DNA of 64,000 bases. Source: Neorhizobium alkalisoli. Lineage in GTDB: Bacteria; Pseudomonadota; Alphaproteobacteria; Rhizobiales; Rhizobiaceae. The notes beneath the pieces were generated by a model that searched no databases, was not told the origin of the DNA, and saw only the letters and a list, made by a program, of their open reading frames with translations. Each line of letters starts with the position of its first letter. Within the stretch, counting starts at the first letter, position 1. Location: assembly GCF_007829835.1 (NCBI RefSeq), contig NZ_VIWP01000013.1, forward strand, positions 1 through 64,000, written 5' to 3'. Position numbers and translations under genes: made by a program. Positions 42,992 through 52,669 of this stretch are shown piece by piece.

Positions 42992-45900
42992 ATGGCCGGT
43001 AGGCAGAATCCGAAACGGGAAAAGCAGATCGAAAGCGCGCGCAAGATCGCAGCCGACAGCAGCAAACCCTATCTCGACCCATATATTCTCTTCGGTCGTG
43101 CCAGCAGCGACGATCTCGAAAACTACACGCCCGAAATGCTCGCCCTCTCGGCACAGCACGCAGCAGCGCGGCTGACGGCCTGGAGCCGGATCAAGGCGGA
43201 CATCAATGTCGAACAGTTGCCGGACGTGGCGCCGAACGGGGTGCCAGTCTCGGTGCTGACGATCATCGATCGCAACATGCCCTTCCTGTTTGATTCAATT
43301 ATGGGCGAAGTTACATCCGCCCATCGCGATCTGACGATGGCGGTACACCCGATCCTTTTTCTTGAGCCGGGCAAAGATCCCGTCCTGCATTCGAACCAGC
43401 AGCCGGGCAACCCGGCTTATTACGTCAGCCTGATCCAGATCCATTTTCCGCTCCTGTCTGAGGAACAGTCGGAAGCTCTGGTTACGCGAATCCGAGCCGT
43501 TCTCGACCAGGTCCATCTGGCGATCACAGACTGGTCTTCCATGCTTGAAGTTCTGGACGGCGCCTCCGGGCAGCTCGGCAATTCCGAAAGCCGAAAGAAG
43601 ACCGAGCGGCAGGAAGCCCAGGCCTTCCTGGAATGGTTGCGCGACGACAATTTCATCTTCCTCGGCATGCGCGAATACGTCTATTCCGGCAAGGGTGCGA
43701 AGGCGAAGGTGGAGCGCGGCAAGGGCCGTGGCCTCGGCATTCTTTCCGATCCCGATGTTCTGGTCCTGCGCCAGGGCAAGGATGCGGTGATGACGACGCC
43801 GGAAATCCTGGAATTCCTCGACGGACCGGATTTCCTCATCGTCACCAAGGCGAACGTGAAATCCGTCGTCCACCGCCGCGCCTATATGGACTATATTGGC
43901 GTCAAGCGCTTCGACGAGAACGGCCAGGTCGTGGGCGAGCTGCGCATCGTTGGCCTTTTCACCGCAACCGCCTATACCGGCTCGGTCCACGATATCCCTC
44001 TCCTGCGCACCAAGGTTTCGAAGATCGAAGCGCATTTCCGCTTCGATCCGGACAGCCATTCCGGCCGCATGCTGGAAAACACGCTGGAATCTTACCCGCG
44101 CGACGACCTCTTCCAGATCGACGGCGAGCTTCTCGCACGTTTCTGCGAACAGATCATGGATCTGAACGAGCGCCCGCGCGTACGCGTTCTGCCGCGTATC
44201 GACCATTTCGACCGCTTCGTTTCGGTCATCGTCTATGTCCCGCGCGAGGATTATAATTCGCTGGTGCGCGAAAAGGTCGGCGAATATCTCGCCACCATCT
44301 ATGACGGTCATGTCTCCGCCTATTACCCGGCCTTCCCCGAAGCCCGTGTGGCGCGCGTTCACATGATCATCGGCCGCCGGGCCGGCAAGACGCCGCGTGT
44401 GCCGCAGGCAAAGCTCGAAGAGACGATCCGCCTCATCGCCACGCCCTGGGAAGAGCGTTTTGCGAACCTTGCCAAGCAGGGCCCGCGCCTCACCGCATCG
44501 CAGGCCTTCCAGGAAACCTTTTCGCCGGAAGAGACTTTTGAGGATCTGGCGGATATCGCCGCCTGCACGACGGAAGAGAATATCCGCATCCTCTTCTACC
44601 GGCGCCCGACGGACGCCGCCGATATCGTCTCACTGAAGATTTTCCATCGCGGCGGCCACCTGTCGCTTTCCAGACGTGTTCCGCTTCTGGAGAATCTCGG
44701 CTTCCACGTCGTTAGCGAGCAGACGTTCGAGTTACGTGTCGGGCAGAGCCAGGAGCTGGTCGTCCTGCACGACATGGAGCTTCAGCTCGAAGGCAATCGG
44801 ACGATCGATCTTTCTCGCGAAGGGCCGCTTCTGGAGGAAACCTTTCTCTCCGCCTTCAAGGGCCTGATCGACAATGACAGCTTTAACCGGCTGGTGCTTC
44901 TCTCCGGCCTGACCGCCCGTCAGGTTACGGTCCTGCGCGCCTATTCCCGCTATCTGCGGCAGGCCGGCATCGTTTATTCGCAGGCCTATATTGCCGATAC
45001 GCTCAACAAATATCCGGCAATCTCGGCTGCCATCCTCAACCTCTTCATCGAAGGTTTCGATCCGAAGATTGCGGAAAAGACCCGCATCAAGAAACTCACG
45101 CAGCGGCACGAGCAGATCGAAGAAGCGCTTGCGGGCGTGCCCAATCTCGATGACGACCGCGTGCTGCGCCGCTTCGTAAACGCCGTCGATGCGACGCTGC
45201 GGACCAATTACTTCCAGATCGCAGCAGATGGCCAGCCGCACAGGATGCTCGCCTTCAAGCTTGATCCGAAGCTGGTCGACGGCCTGCCGGAACCGCGCCC
45301 CTTCCGCGAAATCTTCGTTTACGGCACCGAAGTCGAAGGCGTGCATCTGCGCTTCGGCAAGGTGGCGCGCGGCGGTATTCGCTGGTCCGATCGTGGTGAG
45401 GATTACCGCACCGAAGTTCTCGGCCTCGTCAAGGCTCAGCAGGTCAAGAACGCCGTCATCGTGCCTGTCGGCGCCAAGGGCGGCTTCTTCCCGAAAATGC
45501 TGCCGGTCGGCGGTTCTCGTGAAGACTTCTTCAACGCCGGCAAGGATGCCTACAAGACCTATATCCGCACCCTGCTTTCGGTGACCGACAATATCGTCGA
45601 CGGCGAGATCGTGCCGCCGGCCAACACCCTGCGCATAGATGAGGACGACCCCTATTTCGTCGTCGCGGCCGACAAGGGCACAGCCACCTTCTCCGACACC
45701 GCCAATGGCCTCGCGCAGGAAGCCGGCTTCTGGTTGGATGACGCCTTCGCTTCCGGCGGTTCCGCCGGTTACGACCACAAGAAGATGGGCATCACCGCCC
45801 GCGGTGCCTGGGAAGCCGTTAAACGGCATTTCCGCGAGAAGGATATCGACATCCAGACGACGCCATTCTCCGTGGCCGGTGTCGGCGACATGTCGGGCGA

Positions 45901-47752
45901 CGTTTTCGGCAATGGCATGCTGCTGTCGCGAAAAATCCGGCTGATCGCAGCCTTCGACCATCGCGATATCTTCATCGATCCGGATCCGGATATCGAAGCC
46001 TCGTTCGCGGAACGCGAAAGAATGTTCGCCCTGCCCCGTTCGAGCTGGCAGGATTATGACCGGTCGACCCTGTCCGACGGCGCGATGATCATCTCGCGCT
46101 CGGAAAAATCCGTAAAACTGACGAGGGAAGCAGCAGCGGCCATCGGCATCGACAAGACCACCGCAACGCCGTTCGAGATCCTGACCGCGATCCTCAAAAG
46201 CCCGGTCGATCTTCTCTGGTTCGGCGGCATCGGCACCTACATCAAGGCCGCCTCCGAAACCGATATGGAAGTCGGCGACCGCGCCAATGATCCGATCCGC
46301 ATCACGGCAGCAGAAGTGCGCGCCAGCGTCATCGGCGAAGGCGCCAATCTCGGTGTCACCCAGAAGGGCCGTATCGCCTATGCGATGGCCGGCGGGCGCT
46401 GCAATTCCGACGCGATCGACAACTCGGCAGGCGTCAATTCCTCCGACGTCGAGGTCAATATCAAGATTGCCCTCAACCCCGCCATGCAGGACGGCCGCCT
46501 GCCGCGGCCGAAGCGCAACCAGCTGCTCGCATCCATGACCGAGGATGTCGGCCATCTCGTGCTGCGCAACAACTATCTCCAGCCGCTCTCGATCTCGCTG
46601 ACCGAGCGCAAGGGCGCCGGAAACCGTGAGGAACTGGCCCGGCTGATGTCCGTGCTGGAAGCCAATGGCAGGCTGAACCGCAAGGTGGAAACCCTGCCGG
46701 ACGATGCGGAACTGGCTGAACGTTATTCCTCAGGCCGGCCGCTGACCCGCCCGGAAATCGGCGTCCTCCTCTCCTATTCGAAAATCGTCCTGTTCGACGC
46801 GCTGATCGACAGCCCGGTTCCCGACGATCCCTATTTCGCTTCCGTGCTGATGGGCTATTTCCCCGCCAAGATGCAGAAACAGTATGCGGGTGATATCGCC
46901 GGCCACCGCCTGCATCGGGAAATCATCGCCACGGCGCTCGCCAACGAGGCGATCAATCGCGGCGGCCCCGGCTTCATTCAACAGATGAGCGACATGACCG
47001 GTGCGACGGCCGCCAATGTGGTCAAGGCCGCCTTCCTTGCCCGCGACAGTTTTGAACTGCCGCGGCTCTGGGCCGATCTCGACGCGCTGGATGGCAAGAT
47101 TTCCGGCCGGATCCAGAACGATCTCTATGCGCGGACGAGCGAGATCTTTGCGGAAGCCACACGCCTGATCCTGCAGACCGAAGGCGGCGCCGGCGCCATG
47201 ACCGAGGCGATCGAGCGTTTCAAGGCGGCGATTAAGGGGCTTCGCTCCTCCGTCACCAGCGCCGGCATTCTGGAAGCCGCAGCACAGGCGGGCGAATACG
47301 AAGCCCAGGGCGTTCCCTCGAAGCTGGCGCAGGAAATCGCCATGCTCTCGACCATCGTCCTGGTGCCCGAGATCATGCTGATCGCCGACCGGACGGGCGC
47401 GACGATGGCGCGTGCGGCGGAAAGCTATTTCGCCGTCACCGAGACCTTCCGCGTCAACCGGCTGATTGCGTCGGGCGAACGGATCGCCACCAGCGACCAT
47501 TACGAAAGCCTCGCGCTTTCGCGCAGCCTGCAACAGATCGCCTCGGCTCGCCGGGCGATCGTGATCGCCGCACTGTCCAACCATGCAAAGGAGAAGAAGC
47601 CGGTCGAAGCCTGGCACGCCGAAGATCGGGTGCGGATCAACCGAATCGGCGCGGAACTGGTGGCCCTTGGCGAAAGCGGCGAGCTGACCCTACCGAAGAT
47701 CACCGTTGCGGCCGGCCTGCTGGGCGATCTCGCGCAAGGTCGGGTGATGTAA
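42992..47752 (+). CDS. gdhB: NAD-specific glutamate dehydrogenase, large (about 180 kDa) type
   Basis: A 1586-residue enzyme of the large NAD-GDH class, which oxidises glutamate to 2-oxoglutarate and ammonia. An ACT-like N-terminal region precedes the catalytic part, where GGIRWSDRGEDYRTEVLGL, PVGAKGGFFPK and GVGDMSGDVFGNGML are conserved. Length fits the family (about 1500-1650). GGGAGAG precedes the ATG. It begins a two-gene unit with a transporter 30 bases downstream. Confidence 0.96.
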   Translation: MAGRQNPKREKQIESARKIAADSSKPYLDPYILFGRASSDDLENYTPEMLALSAQHAAARLTAWSRIKADINVEQLPDVAPNGVPVSVLTIIDRNMPFLFDSIMGEVTSAHRDLTMAVHPILFLEPGKDPVLHSNQQPGNPAYYVSLIQIHFPLLSEEQSEALVTRIRAVLDQVHLAITDWSSMLEVLDGASGQLGNSESRKKTERQEAQAFLEWLRDDNFIFLGMREYVYSGKGAKAKVERGKGRGLGILSDPDVLVLRQGKDAVMTTPEILEFLDGPDFLIVTKANVKSVVHRRAYMDYIGVKRFDENGQVVGELRIVGLFTATAYTGSVHDIPLLRTKVSKIEAHFRFDPDSHSGRMLENTLESYPRDDLFQIDGELLARFCEQIMDLNERPRVRVLPRIDHFDRFVSVIVYVPREDYNSLVREKVGEYLATIYDGHVSAYYPAFPEARVARVHMIIGRRAGKTPRVPQAKLEETIRLIATPWEERFANLAKQGPRLTASQAFQETFSPEETFEDLADIAACTTEENIRILFYRRPTDAADIVSLKIFHRGGHLSLSRRVPLLENLGFHVVSEQTFELRVGQSQELVVLHDMELQLEGNRTIDLSREGPLLEETFLSAFKGLIDNDSFNRLVLLSGLTARQVTVLRAYSRYLRQAGIVYSQAYIADTLNKYPAISAAILNLFIEGFDPKIAEKTRIKKLTQRHEQIEEALAGVPNLDDDRVLRRFVNAVDATLRTNYFQIAADGQPHRMLAFKLDPKLVDGLPEPRPFREIFVYGTEVEGVHLRFGKVARGGIRWSDRGEDYRTEVLGLVKAQQVKNAVIVPVGAKGGFFPKMLPVGGSREDFFNAGKDAYKTYIRTLLSVTDNIVDGEIVPPANTLRIDEDDPYFVVAADKGTATFSDTANGLAQEAGFWLDDAFASGGSAGYDHKKMGITARGAWEAVKRHFREKDIDIQTTPFSVAGVGDMSGDVFGNGMLLSRKIRLIAAFDHRDIFIDPDPDIEASFAERERMFALPRSSWQDYDRSTLSDGAMIISRSEKSVKLTREAAAAIGIDKTTATPFEILTAILKSPVDLLWFGGIGTYIKAASETDMEVGDRANDPIRITAAEVRASVIGEGANLGVTQKGRIAYAMAGGRCNSDAIDNSAGVNSSDVEVNIKIALNPAMQDGRLPRPKRNQLLASMTEDVGHLVLRNNYLQPLSISLTERKGAGNREELARLMSVLEANGRLNRKVETLPDDAELAERYSSGRPLTRPEIGVLLSYSKIVLFDALIDSPVPDDPYFASVLMGYFPAKMQKQYAGDIAGHRLHREIIATALANEAINRGGPGFIQQMSDMTGATAANVVKAAFLARDSFELPRLWADLDALDGKISGRIQNDLYARTSEIFAEATRLILQTEGGAGAMTEAIERFKAAIKGLRSSVTSAGILEAAAQAGEYEAQGVPSKLAQEIAMLSTIVLVPEIMLIADRTGATMARAAESYFAVTETFRVNRLIASGERIATSDHYESLALSRSLQQIASARRAIVIAALSNHAKEKKPVEAWHAEDRVRINRIGAELVALGESGELTLPKITVAAGLLGDLAQGRVM

Positions 47753-47782
47753 GCAGGCATAAAGAACTGCGCCGGAGGATCC

Positions 47783-49174
47783 ATGGCCATCTCAGCATCC
47801 GAAGACAGGCCTCAAAGGGTCAGCCGGCGCGGTATCGCCGGCTGGATGTTTTTCGACTGGGCGGCGCAGCCCTTCTTCACCGTCGTCACCACCTTCATCT
47901 TCGGCCCATATTTCGTCTCGCGCCTGACCGATGATCCCGTGGCTGCCCAGGCGGCGTGGAGCAATATGGCGACGATCTCCTCGCTGATCATCGCCATATT
48001 CTCCCCCATACTCGGATCGATCGCCGACCAGTCGGGAGCGCGCAAACCCTGGATCGGTGGTTTCGCCGTCATCAAGATCGCAAGCCTCATGATGCTCTGG
48101 TGGGCCGCTCCCGGCTCGCCGATCTTCTGGCCGATCCTGTTCATGATCCTCGCCTCGATCGCCGCGGAATTTTCGATCGTCTTCAACGATTCCATGATGC
48201 CGCGCCTCGTCGGTGACCGGGATGTGGGCAATATTTCCAACATCGCCTGGGGGCTGGGTTATCTCGGCGGGATGGTCGTGCTGATCTCGGTCGTCGTCCT
48301 GCTTGCCGCCGATCCACAAAGCGGCAAGACCCTGATCGGTATTCCACCGCTCTTTGGTCTCGACCCGCATCTGGGCGAGGACGCCCGCATCACCGGCCCG
48401 ATTTCGGCCGTCTGGTACCTTCTCTTCATCCTGCCGATGTTCTTCTTCACGCCTGATGCACCGAAAGGAAAGCCGTTCGGCCAGGCAGTCAAACTTGGCC
48501 TGAGCGAACTTGCCGGCACAATCAGGGAACTGAAATACCGCAAGGGGATCACCAGGTTCCTGATCGCCCGCATGCTCTATCAGGATGGGGTCAATGCGCT
48601 GGTGATCCTCGGCGGCACGTTCGCAGCCGGCATGTTCGGTTGGGTGACGATCGAAATCGGCATCTACGGCATCATCCTGAACGTCGTGGCGATCTTCGGC
48701 TGCTGGGCGGCAGGTGCGATCGACAGGATGTTCGGCTCGAAGATCGTGGTCATGACGAGCCTTATCCTGCTTCTGGTCGCCACGCTTGGTGTCGTTTCCA
48801 CCGGCCCTGGCATGGTCTTCTTCGGCCTTGTGCAGCTGTCGACAGAAGATAGCGGCGGGATGTTCGGCACCGCGGCCGAAAAGGCCTATATTCTGTTCGG
48901 CCTGCTGATCGGCATTGCCTTCGGCCCGGTTCAGGCCTCGTCGCGATCCTATCTCGCCCGCAGCATCAGCCTGGAGGAATCGGGGCGCTATTTCGGGATC
49001 TACGCCCTATCGGGGCGGGCGACGAGTTTTCTCGCCACCCTCGCCTTTTCACTCGCGACCTATGCCAGCGGTTCGGCCCGGATCGGCATGGCCACGGTCG
49101 CAATTTTCCTGGCCGCAGGATTGTTGCTGCTGATCAAAACACCCTATCCGGCGGATCACGGCCAAAGCCACTAA
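47783..49174 (+). CDS. MFS transporter, UMF1 (Atg22-like) family
   Basis: A 463-residue membrane protein with about 12 membrane segments. The N-terminal GWMFFDWAAQPFFTVVTTFIFGPYF, SPILGSIADQSGARKPWI and NISNIAWGLGYLGG are typical of bacterial UMF1/Atg22-like proteins, probably amino-acid or small-molecule exporters. It follows gdhB closely (GCCGGAGGA ribosome site), which could point to handling of glutamate-related compounds, but the substrate is unknown. Confidence 0.88.
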   Translation: MAISASEDRPQRVSRRGIAGWMFFDWAAQPFFTVVTTFIFGPYFVSRLTDDPVAAQAAWSNMATISSLIIAIFSPILGSIADQSGARKPWIGGFAVIKIASLMMLWWAAPGSPIFWPILFMILASIAAEFSIVFNDSMMPRLVGDRDVGNISNIAWGLGYLGGMVVLISVVVLLAADPQSGKTLIGIPPLFGLDPHLGEDARITGPISAVWYLLFILPMFFFTPDAPKGKPFGQAVKLGLSELAGTIRELKYRKGITRFLIARMLYQDGVNALVILGGTFAAGMFGWVTIEIGIYGIILNVVAIFGCWAAGAIDRMFGSKIVVMTSLILLLVATLGVVSTGPGMVFFGLVQLSTEDSGGMFGTAAEKAYILFGLLIGIAFGPVQASSRSYLARSISLEESGRYFGIYALSGRATSFLATLAFSLATYASGSARIGMATVAIFLAAGLLLLIKTPYPADHGQSH

Positions 49175-49196
49175 CCGCCGGACAGATACTTGTCGT

Positions 49197-50813
49197 TTAG
49201 TGCCTGAAATGCCGCATGCCGGTGAAGATCATCGCGACATTGTGCTCGTCGGCGGCGGCGATGACTTCCGCATCACGCATCGAACCGCCCGGCTGGACCA
49301 CGGCCGTTGCGCCGGCAGCGATCGCCGACAGCAGGCCATCCGCAAACGGGAAGAAGGCTTCCGAAGCAACGGCCGAACCCTTGGTGAGCGGCTGAGCCCA
49401 GCCCATGGCCTTGGCGGCATCCTCGGCCTTGATGGCAGCGATGCGAGCGGAATCAACGCGGCTCATCTGACCGGCACCGATACCCGCGGTCTGGCCGTCC
49501 TTGGCGTAGACGATGGCATTCGACTTGACGTGCTTGGCAACCGTATAGGCGAATTTCAGATCGGCCAGTTCGGTCGCGGTCGGCGCACGCTTGGTCACGA
49601 CCTTGAGTTCGATATCGTCGATCACGCCATTATCGCGGCTCTGGACCAGCAGACCACCGGCAACCGTCTTTGCGGTGATGCCACGCGACCGCGGGTCGGG
49701 CAGACCGCCGGTGACGAGAAGACGCAGGTTCTTCTTCGCGGCGATCACAGCCTTGGCTTCCTCGGTCACTTCAGGCGCGATGATGACTTCGGTGAACAGC
49801 TTTACGATCTCTTCGGCGGTTTCGGCATCGAGCAGCTGGTTGAGCGCGATGATGCCGCCAAAGGCCGAGGTGCTGTCGCAGGCGAGCGCCCGCAGATAGG
49901 CATCCTTCAGCGTCGGGCCGGTTGCCACGCCGCAAGGGTTGGCATGCTTGATGATCGCGCAGGCCGGACCCTTTTCAGCTGAAAACTCGCCGATCAGTTC
50001 GAAAGCACCGTCCGTGTCGTTGATGTTGTTGTAGGAGAGCTGCTTGCCCTGCAGCAGGGTTGCAGTGGCAACGCCGGGGCGGTTTTCGCCGGTGACGTAG
50101 AAACCGGCCGTCTGATGCGGGTTTTCGCCGTAGCGCATCTCTTCCCTCAGGATGCCGCCGATGGTGCGGTATTGCGGCGTTGCGATATTAAGCGCTTCGG
50201 CAAACCAGTTGGAGATTGCCGTGTCATAGGCGGCGGTACGGGCATAGGCCTTGGCGGCCAGCTTCTGGCGGAAGGCATATTCCGTTTCGCCATTGTTGGT
50301 GTCGAGCGCCGCGACCAGTTCGGCATAATCCGAAGGATCGGTGACAATCGCGACATAAGCGTGGTTCTTGGCCGAGGCGCGGATCATCGCCGGGCCACCG
50401 ATATCGATGTTTTCGACCGTCGTCGGGTAATCACCGCCGGCGGCGCGGACTTCCTCGAACGGATAGAGGTTGATGACGGCAAGATCGATGCCCTCGATGC
50501 CGTGTTCCTTCATCGCCGTCTGGTGTTCGGCATCGTCGCGGATGGCGAGAAGACCGCCGTGTACCGTCGGGTGCAGCGTCTTGACGCGGCCATCCATGAT
50601 CTCAGGAAAGCCTGTGACGTCGGACACATCGGTCACGGCAAGGCCCGCAGCTGCGATCGCCTTGTGGGTGCCGCCGGTCGAGAGCAGTTTTACGCCCTTG
50701 TTGCTCAGCGCTTTGGCAAGCTCGATAATGCCGGTCTTGTCGGAGACGGAAAGAAGTGCTGTGCGGATGCGCACACGATCGGGAGCGGGGATTTTTTTGG
50801 AAGCGACAGCCAT
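49197..50813 (-). CDS. purH: Bifunctional AICAR formyltransferase / IMP cyclohydrolase
   Basis: A 538-residue enzyme for the last two steps of IMP synthesis. The MGS-like cyclohydrolase domain is N-terminal (ALLSVSDKTGIIELAKAL, LLSTGGTHKAI, DGRVKTLHPTVHGGLL) and the transformylase domain follows (RYGENPHQTAGFY, IIKHANPCGVA). Last gene of a leftward run rsmB-heparinase-purH; no terminator is seen between it and the convergent transporter. Confidence 0.97.
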   Translation of the reverse strand: MAVASKKIPAPDRVRIRTALLSVSDKTGIIELAKALSNKGVKLLSTGGTHKAIAAAGLAVTDVSDVTGFPEIMDGRVKTLHPTVHGGLLAIRDDAEHQTAMKEHGIEGIDLAVINLYPFEEVRAAGGDYPTTVENIDIGGPAMIRASAKNHAYVAIVTDPSDYAELVAALDTNNGETEYAFRQKLAAKAYARTAAYDTAISNWFAEALNIATPQYRTIGGILREEMRYGENPHQTAGFYVTGENRPGVATATLLQGKQLSYNNINDTDGAFELIGEFSAEKGPACAIIKHANPCGVATGPTLKDAYLRALACDSTSAFGGIIALNQLLDAETAEEIVKLFTEVIIAPEVTEEAKAVIAAKKNLRLLVTGGLPDPRSRGITAKTVAGGLLVQSRDNGVIDDIELKVVTKRAPTATELADLKFAYTVAKHVKSNAIVYAKDGQTAGIGAGQMSRVDSARIAAIKAEDAAKAMGWAQPLTKGSAVASEAFFPFADGLLSAIAAGATAVVQPGGSMRDAEVIAAADEHNVAMIFTGMRHFRH

Positions 50814-50897
50814 CGGTATCTCCTGGCAGGGCGCCTCAGAGCCGGGCGCTGGATTGGAAGGCCGCCCGTTAGCACAGCTTCCGCCTCGAGGAAACGC

Positions 50898-52571
50898 CTA
50901 TTCGCCCCGTCGCAGCATCCAGCGGACTTCCGTCGTCCCCGGCAGGCTGAATTCGATCGCCAGCTGCTGGCTCGGCCGGGCGCCGGACACATCGGCGAAG
51001 AAGATGTCCTCGTCGATCAGTAGTTCCAGGCCGGGCGCGGTAAACAGCCAGCGCTCGCCGTCATTGGCGCTCATCATGACACTCTCGGCATCGCGTCTGG
51101 AAAGCTTGATCGACGGATGAACGTGAAAACGCACGATGGCAGTCAGTGTTTCGTCACCGGCTTCATGGCCTTCCGGGACAAACAGCTTGTCATGCCCCTT
51201 GATCTTGTTGCCGGCGGCATTGAGGCCGATTTCGCGTTCGTGCTTGTAACCGTAATCCCTGAGATAACCGTCATGCGAAGCGCGCAGCCAGTCGTTCCCA
51301 TGCGGATCCTCCCAGCGTTCGACAGCCACTTCCGATACGCCAGGAAGCAGAATGGAACCGACCAGTTTCGGCTTCAGGATCCGCGAGGATGAGGTTTCAT
51401 CAAGAATGAGCGTCGAATGCGCAGCGGTGGAACGGGCGATATTGCGATGCCCACGACCGGCAAAGGTCGGCGCACCGCAATTGACGATAAAGCGATGCCG
51501 TCCCGAGGACATTTCGAAAGCAAGGCTGCCGGCATGAGCGCTGCGAGCCACGTCAGGCGAGGAATAGCCGGTATCGGCGATCAACGTCGTCGCATCGGCC
51601 GAAAGCCGGTGGTAATTCATGTGGGGCAGGGTCTTGGACGGTTTGCCGCCGCTCTCGTCATATCGCAGCACCGACATCAGCAGGCTGGCCGGCGTGGCCG
51701 TGGCGCCGTTGAACAGCGCCAGATCGCCATCCTGATGCCGGAAGAAACGCAATGCCGGATAGATCCGGTCGATCGTCGGGATCAGCTTCTGCGGTAGGTC
51801 ATGGCCAAGATTGATATAGGTCTGCCTCAGCGGCAGAAGATCCATCAGGATATCGAGCATGACCCGCGGATTGCGGGAAACATGGCCGCCATCTGCAAGG
51901 ATCTGGCTCTCGAGCTCGCGGTCAAGCCTTGCCCCTTCGCGGCGGATATAACCGGTGCGCGTCGGCATCGAGACGGACGCCATGGCAAGCGCAATGCGGA
52001 TTTTTAGCCGAGTCTCGTCCTTCGGCAGGCAGCCGGCGATCTTGCGCAGGTACCGGACCTGATAGGCAAGGCTCTTCATGAACCGGCGATAAAAACCGGC
52101 CTCGGCACCCTGCAGCACGACGGTGGAATGCGAGAGCCACGCGATCACCCGCTCTGCGACTACATGCGATTCCCAGGCAAGGCCCTTCGGCCGGCGGCCA
52201 TGGACGGCCATCCAATCGGAAACGATTTCCCGCGCATTGGCGCAGGCCTCTTCCGTTTTGTTGGCACGGATATGCCGCAGCCAGGCAAAGGCGTGGAGAC
52301 GTTCGGCAAATGCCTTGGAAGGCAGTTCGACGGAGAAAGGAGACTGGCCATAAGTCTCGAGAATGCGCCCCGCCAGGGGAAAGCGCCCCTCAAAAATTTC
52401 CTCGGCGATGAAGGGATCAAGCGAACGAAGATCGGTCGGCGCCACGATCAGGCGATCCGGCACCGGCAGCGGGCTGAAAAGCAGACGCAAGCCGGCGGAG
52501 CGCCGGCAGAAGCGTCGCCAGACCTCCCGCCAGCCGAAGGCAAAAACCCTTCGGCGATCCGCGAGCCGCAT
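50898..52571 (-). CDS. Heparinase II/III family protein
   Basis: A protein of about 557 residues. The N-terminal half is an all-helical toroid (NKTEEACANAREIVSDWMAVH, FMKSLAYQVRYLRKIAGCLP), the C-terminal half a beta domain (SSGRHRFIVNCGAPTFAGRGH, AHSTLILDETSSS). These proteins cleave acidic polysaccharides by elimination; substrate unknown. Neighbouring rsmB and purH order is common in rhizobia. Start is unsure: ATG at 52571 or GTG at 52577, with GGGGGGA upstream; the frame is open further to a TTG at 52625. Confidence 0.85.
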   Translation of the reverse strand: MRLADRRRVFAFGWREVWRRFCRRSAGLRLLFSPLPVPDRLIVAPTDLRSLDPFIAEEIFEGRFPLAGRILETYGQSPFSVELPSKAFAERLHAFAWLRHIRANKTEEACANAREIVSDWMAVHGRRPKGLAWESHVVAERVIAWLSHSTVVLQGAEAGFYRRFMKSLAYQVRYLRKIAGCLPKDETRLKIRIALAMASVSMPTRTGYIRREGARLDRELESQILADGGHVSRNPRVMLDILMDLLPLRQTYINLGHDLPQKLIPTIDRIYPALRFFRHQDGDLALFNGATATPASLLMSVLRYDESGGKPSKTLPHMNYHRLSADATTLIADTGYSSPDVARSAHAGSLAFEMSSGRHRFIVNCGAPTFAGRGHRNIARSTAAHSTLILDETSSSRILKPKLVGSILLPGVSEVAVERWEDPHGNDWLRASHDGYLRDYGYKHEREIGLNAAGNKIKGHDKLFVPEGHEAGDETLTAIVRFHVHPSIKLSRRDAESVMMSANDGERWLFTAPGLELLIDEDIFFADVSGARPSQQLAIEFSLPGTTEVRWMLRRGE

Positions 52572-52669
52572 CGTCACGCCAGAATCCCCCCGCAGGAACA
52601 GATGTCCGCCCCGCGGCCGGACCAAAATTAGATAATACGAAATTATGTCGCGTTATGGTGAAGAAAGCC

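Noticed and set aside
44732..46555. Long antisense open frame (607 codons) within gdhB
   Set aside because: High-GC shadow of a strongly conserved gene; no family resemblance and no ribosome site.
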